Positions 57,238 to 64,000 of a stretch of DNA of 64,000 nt are shown here, in pieces. Every line of letters starts with the position of its first letter. The first letter of the stretch is position 1. This DNA is from CAWCKS01 sp963763485. GTDB taxonomy: Bacteria; Pseudomonadota; Alphaproteobacteria; Rhizobiales; Xanthobacteraceae. Both the position numbers and the translations under genes were made by a program. The stretch lies in assembly GCA_963763485.1 (NCBI GenBank), contig CAVXOW010000008.1, positions 372,001 through 436,000 of the forward strand, given 5' to 3'. The notes under the pieces were generated by a model. The model was not told the origin of the DNA, did no database searches, and saw only the letters and a list, made by a program, of their open reading frames with translations.

Positions 57238-57963
57238 CTACTTCGTCAACCAGTTCGCGTAAGCTTCGATGTCGATCATCGGCACGGTGCCGCTGAATTG
57301 CAGGCGCGAGATCAGTTGAACAGGAACGCGGTCGCCGCCTTACTCTCGCCTTCGAACCTATACGTGCCGGAGTCCGGATCGCGGAGAAGTGGCCGTGCGA
57401 TGCGACGCAGCCGATATCGAGGCTGCCACTCTCCTGTCCCAGCGTTCAAGGCGTTCGCGAACGACGTGCCGAGCGGCGGAGCTCCACTCGCTCTCGAAGG
57501 TCAGCATGCCCCCGAGGATAGGGATCAATGACTTGGCCGGATAGGTGCCGCCTGCGTGCGGAATCGGCAGAGTAGTCCGGTGAAGTCGCCGGACGCTCGC
57601 AACCTTCTCCTGGGCATACTTCACTAGGCCGGCGTTTGCAGTCTGCTTAGCCTCGAACACGGCATAGACGCTCTCGGCGGGGATGATCGTCTCGCCTTCA
57701 TACGTGAAGATGAACGGCGAGTACTGCCGATCGAACACGACGACATCGATCTGCTGGCTGAAATTCCCAAGGCTGTCGACGACGTGCGCCTTTGCTGTTT
57801 GGTAGCGCTTTGGCAGGTAGAGGTCGAGCATGCTGATCCAGACATTCTCGCTGGCATCGCCCTTTGATCCTGGATGATTGATGGTCTTCCGAACTGTAGC
57901 GAGCCGCCGTTGGATGTCCTCGTGCAAGGAGGCAAGCAGTTGAGACAGCGACCAGTCCGACAT
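57238..57963 (-). CDS. nucC: CBASS effector endonuclease NucC (several frameshifts)
   Basis: About 241 residues as in characterised NucC. The start ATG at 57961-57963 has GAGGT upstream and opens MSDWSLSQLLASLHEDIQ. The active-site motif of the restriction-endonuclease fold is exact: QIDVVVFD, then 30 residues, then FEAK (IDx30EAK, Asp/Glu/Lys). After about residue 170 three indels break the frame; corrected, it reads GCVASHGHFSAI, ATAFLFN, ISRLQFSGTVPMIDIEAY and stops at 57238-57240. NucC is activated by cyclic tri-AMP and degrades DNA, killing the infected cell. Last gene of the CBASS operon, 23 bases after the CD-NTase. Confidence 0.88.
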
Positions 57964-57986
57964 GACCTACCTCATGCTCGTTACGC

Positions 57987-58887
57987 TTAGGACAACGGAA
58001 CTTGGGGCCGAACAACGCGCGCCACGCTTTAACGCATCGCCGTTGCGACCCTGCCGTGTGAGTCGATGGCCACCGTCGCGTCACGGCTGGCCGTGCTCAG
58101 AGCGATCGCGCGCTCGCTGCTTGCGCTGCAGTGTCCATGCCGTTGCTGATCGGGGGGCCCAGGCCGGCGGGATCAGGCCACTCGTCGAAAATGCGGTCGG
58201 CCAGCGTCGAGAAAAGAGCCTGCAACTCGTAGTCGAAGCGGCCCTGCCACCCGCCATGGAGGCATTCCAGCGCCATGACCTCGATCAGGAACGAAGGCTT
58301 GACCGGCTTCTCGCCGTGCCGCGGATTGTTGTTCCAATATTTGACCATGCGCACGAGGCCCTTCCATTCGTTCGAAAAGGCCTGGTGCGCCGCGGTGGCC
58401 TTCTCGGCATGGATCTTCGGGTTGGTCTTGATCCACTTGCCGGTGTCGGTGTCGGGAATCTCGTAGTCGTCGCCGTCGGCGAAGGCGGGCACGACATCGA
58501 CGCTGACAACGCGGTAGTCGGTATTGTCGTCGGCATCGACCACCACGCCAAAATCGACATTGACCGACCGGCTCTGCTTGCGCACGGCTTCCTTGCCGTA
58601 TTTCTCCACGAGCGCGTCGTAGAAAGTCACCGATCACCACGGACGGCGCCTTCGACCGATAGTGCTTCTCCGACTCCTTCAGCACGAAGAAGATGTCGAT
58701 GTCCTTGAGCGGCTTCGTCTTGGTGTAGCGAGCGTAGGAGCCGGTCAGGAAGCTGCGGTCGATCGCGAATTTGGTGACGAGATAGTCGCGCACCTCGTTG
58801 TGCCGCGCCGACGCGTTCTTCTGCTCGCTTGTCGTTCAGCTCAAGCCGGCTCTTGAATTTCCGGAATGCCTCATCGACCGTCAGCAT
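57987..58887 (-). CDS. CBASS CD-NTase (cyclic oligonucleotide synthase), frameshifted
   Basis: About 300 residues, start ATG at 58885-58887 with GGAGGAAGA upstream. Nucleotidyltransferase core: SFLTGSYARYTKTKPLKDIDIFFVL with the GS and DID metal acids, then SRSVNVDFGVVVDA with the third acid. The C-terminal half KYWNNNPRHGEKPVKPSFLIEVMALE is the helical OAS-like lid, and a KLFGP-like end near 57990 closes it. Indels occur near 58818, 58626, 58118 and in the last 120 bases. As partner of NucC it should make cyclic tri-AMP, probably the CdnC/CdnD group. Confidence 0.85.
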
Positions 58888-59394
58888 CAGGTTCTTCCTC
58901 CAATAGGCGTGTTGCCGCCGAGGCCGTTGTGCTCGATCGTCGTGCCGAGGCTGTGCCGCACCAAGCCGTCGGTCGGAGCGGAAGCTGCCGTTAGACCCAG
59001 CCAGCGACATCGGGACGCCCCGGCTTGTTCTGCAGCAGCAGCTCGTAGCTGGCGTCGCTCGGCGCGAGGCCGGCCTTGCGGATGTGCGTATCTTGAGTTG
59101 CTCCGTGTCGGTCCAGAAACTGCCGTCGCCCCCGACCAGCCGTAGACGACGTCGATATCCCAGCGGAAGATCAGCGCGTCCGGTCGTGGGATTGAAGACC
59201 TCCAGCACCACTCGTTCGCAGGTCGCCGCGAATCAAGCCAGGTCTGCAGCGCCCGCATATTGCTCTCCCAGCTCGCCCACAAATTACGGCGGGTCGAGCC
59301 CGCTCAGGCGGATGATGTCCTTGAAGCTCTTGAGGATGTTGTCGGCCACATAGGTGACGGAGTGAGTGTAGGTGTTGACGGCGACGCTGGTCAT
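58887..59394 (-). CDS. cap7: CBASS HORMA-domain protein Cap7 (several frameshifts)
   Basis: About 169 residues. Starts TSVAVNTYTHSVTYVADNIL and KSFKDIIRLSGLD, the opening of bacterial HORMA proteins. Further pieces recovered in other frames are FRWDIDVVYGW, SFWTDTEQL, SYELLLQNKPG and the safety-belt region ending LGTTIEHNGLGG. In type III CBASS this protein, once bound to a closure peptide of an invader, activates the CD-NTase. Its start overlaps the upstream gene by 4 bases and its stop overlaps the CD-NTase start (TGATG). Confidence 0.78.
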
Positions 59395-59869
59395 GATCCG
59401 AGGAACCCCTTCGGATCAAGAACAAGGCGCTGCGCCTTCGCGCGTGCTGTCGTCGCTCTCGTCGGCCGACAGCGGTCATCGAGGTCGCGCGCGGTGATGC
59501 GCGTGCTGTGCTTCTTCAGCGCGGCCTGCACCCAAGCGAGGTCGTCCTCGGGACAAGGCAGCGACACCCGCCAGTCGCCTTTCAGGGGATCGAAGCCCAG
59601 TGCGTCCTCGTTGGCATCGGAGCCGTCGATCGCGTCGTCGTCGTAGAGGCAATAGATGCGGGTGCGCGGCCCGTCGCAGGTGACGACGATCGCGGCGTCC
59701 TTCGGGGCCTGATCCGCGATGATGCTGGCGGCGATGCCGGCGACCGCGAGCAGCTCGTCCGCGCCGCGCCGGTCTTGCCGTGCGTCAGCAGGTCGACGAT
59801 TGCGTTCCAAGTCTGCAGCGCGTCGCGCTGCGGGTTGCTGCGAAAGGTGCGGCTGGCGACGGTGCTCAT
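59391..59869 (-). CDS. Second CBASS HORMA-like accessory protein (Cap8/HORMA3 position), frameshifted
   Basis: About 160 residues. Begins MSTVASRTFRSNPQRDALQ, TWNAIVDLLTHG, then AAIVVTCDGPRTRIYCLYDDD and KGDWRVSLPCPEDDLAWVQA. No motif gives a clear family by itself. The slot between cap6 and cap7, with ATGA overlaps at both ends, is where two-HORMA type III systems place the second HORMA gene. The assignment rests on context. At least one indel lies near 59780. Confidence 0.55.
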
Positions 59870-60776
59870 TGCGCTTGCCTCCTTCGCGCGGCTCGCCTTC
59901 GCGGCTTGGCGGCGGCGAGCAGGTTCTCGATCGTGACCTGCTCGGGGTTCATCGCCGTCTCGCGGACTGCTCGCGAGGGCGTTGGCCACCATCTTGCGGA
60001 TGGCGCGTCCGTCGAGGCCGACGCAGGCGGCCGCGCAGCGGTCGAATCTGCGGCGAGTCGCCAGTTTGCCGATGGCCGGATAGGTCCGGCCGAGGCCCGC
60101 CAGGCAATCTTTCAGGATCTCGGCGCACGCCTCGCGGTCGGGCAGCGGCACTCTGCAACGACCAGGTCGCAGCGCGAGGTGAACGCGCTATCGACCGCCT
60201 GCGGGAAGTTGCTGGTCGCGACGAACAAGAAGAGTTGGGATGCTGCTCGGCCAGCGCGTCGAGCTGCACCAGCACGGCATCGGTGGCGCGGTGAACGTCG
60301 ATCGGATTGGCTTCCAGGCTCATCTTCGACCGGTCGGCCGCCAGCGTTTCGACTTCATCGAGCAGGACGATGGTCGGGCCGCGCCGTAGCGGCCTCGGCG
60401 ATCGACTGGGAGAACAGGTCGGAGACTGCGCGCTGCGTTTTGCCCATGGCCGAGCTGGTCGAGGCATGTGCGGCTCGACTTCCAGCAGCCGGAACTTGCC
60501 GCCGGGAAACGACTTCGCGGTGCGATGGGCGAGGCCGCGGGCAAGCGAGGTTTTGCCTGTGCCCGGCGGCCGACGAGCAGGATGACGCCGTGCAGCGGGA
60601 TCACGCTGCGGTCGACCTTGCCGCGCATGGTGAAGTTGAGCACGGCCTGAGACAGCAGCTGCGACTTGAGGCCGCAGTCGAAGGATGATCGAATCCCAGA
60701 GCGTGCCGAGTGCCGGATCGGGAAGCGACCTGATCCGTTGGACGCCCTTGGGCCGCTCGTCAAAAGGGGAAGTCAC
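59866..60776 (-). CDS. cap6: CBASS TRIP13-like AAA+ ATPase Cap6 (many frameshifts)
   Basis: About 303 residues. The start is probably the GTG at 60774-60776 (TSPFDERPKGVQRIRSLPDP). Recovered motifs: PPGTGKTSLARGLAHR (Walker A), PTIVLLDEVETLAADR (Walker B), SKMSLEANPIDVHRATDAVL and a C-terminal GLDGRAIRKMVANAL (sensor 2). This ATPase remodels HORMA proteins to switch the system off, as TRIP13/Pch2 does in eukaryotes. Five or more indels. First gene of the minus-strand CBASS operon. The stop overlaps the next start (ATGA). Confidence 0.82.
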
Positions 60777-60817
60777 GCGCTGATTTCATGGCCCTGCTCC
60801 TTCCGGCGCCGTGACAA

Positions 60818-60829
60818 ACAGCTAGCTGT
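60818..60829. promoter_or_regulatory. Candidate CapH operator between divergent cap6 and capH
   Basis: Perfect 12-base palindrome ACAGCTAGCTGT, 42 bases upstream of the cap6 start and about 155 bases from capH. A second symmetry, CCGCGTCGG...CCGACGCGG, lies at 60834-60862. A Xre-type dimer would bind such a palindrome. The rest of 60777-60982 has no gene. Role inferred. Confidence 0.4.
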
Positions 60830-60982
60830 GAAACCGCGTCGGCTACGGCTTGCCCGACGCGGGCGTCCGGCACTATATGATGCGTACTTGTATCGAAGCG
60901 GCCTACCATCAATCGGTTTTATGCCTGAACACGACGATAAGAAGTGCTTCTACTCCGAACATTCTTGTGAGGAGGACACAAC

Positions 60983-61303
60983 GTGTCTACGCCCCTCGGC
61001 GACAAAATCCGCAGGCTTCGCAAGAAGAGCGGATACACCCTCGACAAACTCGCCGAGCTTTCTGAACTCGAGTAAGAGCTACATCTGGGAGTTGGAGAAC
61101 AAAGACCCGCCCCGACCATCGGCGGACAAGATCGCCAAGATCGCCGTCGCGTTGGGCGTCACGCCAGACTACCTAATCGACCGAATCGGTACCAGGTCGA
61201 GGACGCCACCGATACAGCCTTCTTCCGAAAGTACCGGGGAATGGAGCCAGAGACCAAGGAGAAGATACGCCGAATGATGGATTTGATCGGGGACGACGAT
61301 TGA
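60983..61303 (+). CDS. capH: Xre-family repressor CapH (frameshifted)
   Basis: About 106 residues. GTG start with a strong GAGGAGG site. The helix-turn-helix domain reads STPLGDKIRRLRKKSGYTL, DKLAELSE, then after an indel near 61068 SKSYIWELENKDPPRPS and AVALGVTPDYLID. A second indel near 61190 leads to AFFRKYRGMEPETKEKIRRM and the stop at 61301-61303. The HTH plus short C-terminal tail, divergent from a CBASS operon and followed by an ImmA-type protease, matches CapH, which represses CBASS until cleaved. Confidence 0.75.
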
Positions 61304-62207
61304 CGACGGTCTTTAGCTCCGGAGCGTTGGGCGTTCGAGATCACAAATGTACTCAATGCTGTGTTCGGCGCTGAGCAATTTCCGATCAATGTGCCGGAAG
61401 TAGCCATAGAGTAATTCGCAGAACGATTTCCTGACGACCCGATCGTCAGCGTGCAGGGTGACGATCTGCCTGAACTTCGATGGCGCGCTATTCCAGGCCA
61501 AGCCCGGGCGAAAAGGTTGGGGGATCATTTACAACAATTCGATCACCTCAAGAGGCCGGATCAACTTCACGCTCGCTCATGAATTTGGCCATTACCTCTT
61601 GCATCGCATCGCTTACCCAAACGGTTTTCGGTGCGGACAACAGCACATTGTGCGTTGGGATTCCGAGTACGGTCAGGTCGAGCACCAGGCAAACGTCTTT
61701 GCCGCAAACTTTCTGATGCCGCTTGATGACTTCCGGCGTCAGATCTCCTGCGAATGCAAAAGTCGAAGTCGACATGCTCGCGCGGTTGTGCCGATCGCTA
61801 CAAGCGTATCGCTGATCGCTGCGGTTCTGCGCTGGCTCAGCTATACCGAGAAGCGAGCCGTCATGGTCGTCTCGCGCGACGGTTTCATCTTGTGGGCACG
61901 ATCAAGCGATCCGGCATTGCACACGGGCGGTTACTTCAGGACGTCAGCCGGTCCGATCGAAATCCCAGCCGCCGCGTTGGCGAGACATCCCGACCTGCTG
62001 GTCGACGGCCGCGCCAGCATCGAGCACCCGCGCGGCGTTTGGCTGCGCGAACCGGTTCGTGAGACGACTATCTTCGCAGAACATTATGATTTCGCACTTT
62101 CGTTGCTGCAGCTTGAGGATGCACATTCTCGCTTCCACGATGGCGAAGACGCCGAACTCGATACGTACGACCAATTTGTCCCGGTGGAACGCCGTCGCGA
62201 CTGGTGA
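61300..62207 (+). CDS. capP: ImmA/IrrE-type metallopeptidase CapP (several frameshifts)
   Basis: About 300 residues. The zinc motif TLAHEFGHYLLHR (HExxH, 61578-61592) and the downstream VEHQANVFAANFLMP helix with the third-ligand Glu are typical of ImmA. The region after WARSSDPALHTGGYFRTSAG is a likely sensor domain. The N-terminal part (VFGAEQFPINVPEVAIE, SVQGDDLP) is split by an in-frame stop and an indel before 61460. Indels near 61750-61810 cancel. A TTG at 61300 overlaps the capH stop. CapP is known to cut CapH on DNA damage. Confidence 0.72.
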
Positions 62208-62262
62208 CTTCTCGAACTCACTGTGATCACCCGATATCTGCTACTCGCCGAGTGACTTCCCT

Positions 62263-63808
62263 CTACTCCGGCAACCCCGCCACCCGCAGCGCCTCACCCA
62301 GCTTCGCCGCCAGCACCGGCGCGCAGTCGACGCCGGCGAACTGGCTGGATGATGCGGAAGGTCGGCTGCAATTCGAGCACGCGGGCGGCGGCGGCTTTGG
62401 CTTCGTCGAGGCGGCCGAGCGCGACCAGCGGGCCGATCAGGATCACATAATTGATGCTGTGGGCGGGATTCGACTGGACGGCCTGCCAGGCGGCCTTTGC
62501 TGCTTCTGCGGCCTGCCTAACAGATAATGCCCGAGCGCCTGCGAGCCGAACGCGCCGAACGCCCAGGGGTCGAACGGCGAGAGCCGCAGCGCGCGCTCGC
62601 CCCATTCGATCGCGCGTTCGGCATCCGCGGCCCAGCTATGGACGACGCTGCCGAGAATGAAGGCGAGCGCGGTCGACGGGCTCAAAGCGAGCGCGGCGTC
62701 GAACGCGGCGAAGGCCGCGCTGCGGTCGTGCGCATCCATGCCGAGCGAGAAGCCGGCGAAGGTGAGCGCCAGCGCATCGTCGCGGCCGTGCTGCAGCGCT
62801 TGTCGCGCGTGATGCACGGAGGCTGGAGCGATCCTCCTCGTGCAGGCCCGCGCGCAAAAAGCGATTGTGATGGGCCATCGCCGATAGACCGTGCGCCAGC
62901 GCGTAAGACGGATCGAGCGTGAGCGCGCGCTGGAGCAGCGGCAGCGCTGATGCCGCGCGATCGGGCATGCCGGAATCGACGTCGGCTTGCGCGCGCAGCA
63001 CGAGCTCGTAGGCGTCGAGGCTGTCGGGCCGCTTGCGGGCGACGCGCTGAGCTTCCGCGCGGCGCAGGCTCGGCTCGATGGCGCCGACCACGGCGAGCGC
63101 GATCTCGTCCTGCAGCGCGAACACGTCATCCAGCGTGCGGTCGTAACGCTCGGCCCAGACATGGGCGCCGCTCGCGGCATCTGCGAGCTGCGCGTTGATG
63201 CGGACGCGATTGTCGGCGCGCCGCACGCTGCCCTCGAGCACATAGCGCACGCCGAGCTCGCGGCCGACCTGCTTGACGTCGACGCTGCGGCCGCGCCAGA
63301 CGAAGCTGGAATTGCGCGCGATCACGAACAGCCATTTGATGCGCGACAGGCCGGTGATGATGTCGTCGACCATGCCGTCGGCGAACCAGGCGTCCTCGCC
63401 GCCGAGATTGTCGAACGGCAGCACGGCGATCGACGGTTTGTCGGGGATTTCTGGCGCGGCTTGCGGCTGCGGAGCGTTGTTCGCGCTGGTGTCGACGCGG
63501 GCTGCGGGCGGACCAACATAGCGATAGCCGCGGCGCGGCAGGGTCTCGATCCAGTTGGCGCCGCCGTCCTGCGCCAGCACGCGGCGGAGCGCTGCGATCT
63601 GCACGGTGAGGTTGGAGTCTTCGATCGCGAGGCCCGGCCACGCGGCCTCGATCAGCGCATCTTTGCTCACCGGCTCGGTGGCGCGTTCCAGCAAGAGGCG
63701 CAGCAGGGCGGTGGCGCGGCTGCCGAGCAGCACGGGCTCGCCAGCGTGAAACAGCATGCCGGAGTCGGCGTCGAGGGCGAAGCGGCCGAAGGTGTAGGTG
63801 GCTGGCAT
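62263..63808 (-). CDS. Winged-helix regulator with TolB-like and TPR domains (frameshifted)
   Basis: About 514 residues. The N-terminal OmpR/PhoB-type winged helix (about 1-100) includes DSNLTVQIAALRRVLAQDGG and IETLPRRGYRYVG. Then a TolB/adenylate-cyclase-associated block KPSIAVLPFDNLGGEDAW, and TPR-like repeats such as ALALTFAGFSLGMDAHDRS and AWQAVQSNPAHSINYVILIG. Indels near 62820, 62520 and 62350. A one-component regulator of unknown signal, convergent with capP. Confidence 0.72.
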
Positions 63809-63960
63809 CGGTTATGTCGCCTCGCGTTTCGGCGACATTTTGCAACAATTTCGGAAGCGATTCACGACCTTTGGGCGGTGGGGAGGCAGGGTGATGGCGC
63901 GTCGTTCGACGCGAAGCTCGACGAGTTGAAGTGCGAGTTCACCCAGCGTGCCGTACGCGC

Positions 63961-64000
63961 TCCCCTCCCCCCTTGTGGGGGAGGGTTGGGGAGGGGGGTC
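63961..64000. repeat. Dispersed inverted repeat, copy 3 (one arm, cut by window end)
   Basis: CCCCTCCCCCCTTGTGGGGG...GGGGGGTC matches an arm of the repeats at 52543 and 55306. The partner arm would lie beyond the window. No gene in 63809-63960. Confidence 0.7.

Noticed and set aside
57238..62207. CBASS locus as an ancient pseudogene block
   Set aside because: Catalytic motifs are complete and only the frame shifts; there are almost no in-frame stops or motif losses, so decay by substitution is not evident.

Overview
GC-rich alphaproteobacterial chromosome. A Bradyrhizobium-like member of the Hyphomicrobiales/Nitrobacteraceae is the best guess, from the gene repertoire (Liv transporters, form II Cox cluster, otsA-GH15-otsB, DUF1501/DUF1800 pair, GspD beside secreted phosphatases) and from the palindromic repeats scattered between genes. 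This taxonomic call is inference.

Layout. (1) 1-12015, minus strand: one ten-gene catabolic operon in the order gntR, livJHMGF, PEP-mutase/isocitrate-lyase-like lyase, hyuB, hyuA, isochorismatase-fold protein, FAD dehydrogenase. A LeuCD-type hydro-lyase (12092-14168) diverges from it across an A/T-rich inverted repeat that is a likely GntR operator. (2) 14.3-27.5 kb: a secreted-phosphatase locus with two phospholipase C-type phosphoesterases, a metallophosphoesterase, an AlkP-fold protein and a propeller-like secreted protein, together with a type II secretin (GspD) and a Sel1-like protein. Pho-box-like sites precede several of these genes, and several of the proteins carry Asp/His-rich ends. 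(3) 27.8-33.8 kb: DUF1501/DUF1800 pair and a large metalloprotease-like protein with FG-GAP/VCBS-type repeats. (4) 33.9-37.7 kb: a GMC oxidoreductase and a luciferase-like oxidoreductase bracketed by diverged direct repeats, each starting with a tRNA T-arm-like scar. The intact tRNA-Ser(GGA) follows, preceded in its own transcription direction by two 57-nt internally deleted tRNA-Ser copies. (5) 37.9-47.1 kb: mobA, tusA-like, trehalose metabolism (otsA, GH15, otsB), an MFS transporter and a chemoreceptor. (6) 47.6-55.9 kb: form II coxSLM, enoyl-CoA hydratase, two acyl-CoA dehydrogenases and an ABM-domain monooxygenase. (7) 57.2-62.2 kb: a complete type III CBASS anti-phage system: nucC, CD-NTase, two HORMA-type genes and TRIP13-like cap6 on the minus strand, with divergent capH/capP regulators. 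(8) 62.3-63.8 kb: a winged-helix/TPR regulator.

Reading frames are mostly clean up to about 52 kb, with three isolated single-base frameshifts. From about 52.6 kb to the end nearly every longer gene is broken by one- or two-base indels, most densely in the CBASS locus. Protein motifs stay intact across the frame changes, so uncorrected sequence errors, or very recent decay, are more likely than old pseudogenes. Coordinates given for these genes are the outer limits of the reconstructed reading frame.

The most notable observations are the CBASS locus with its NucC-type IDx30EAK nuclease, the tandem mini-tRNA-Ser elements, the tRNA-scar repeats around the oxidoreductase cassette, and the candidate Pho regulon joining secreted phosphatases to a secretin.
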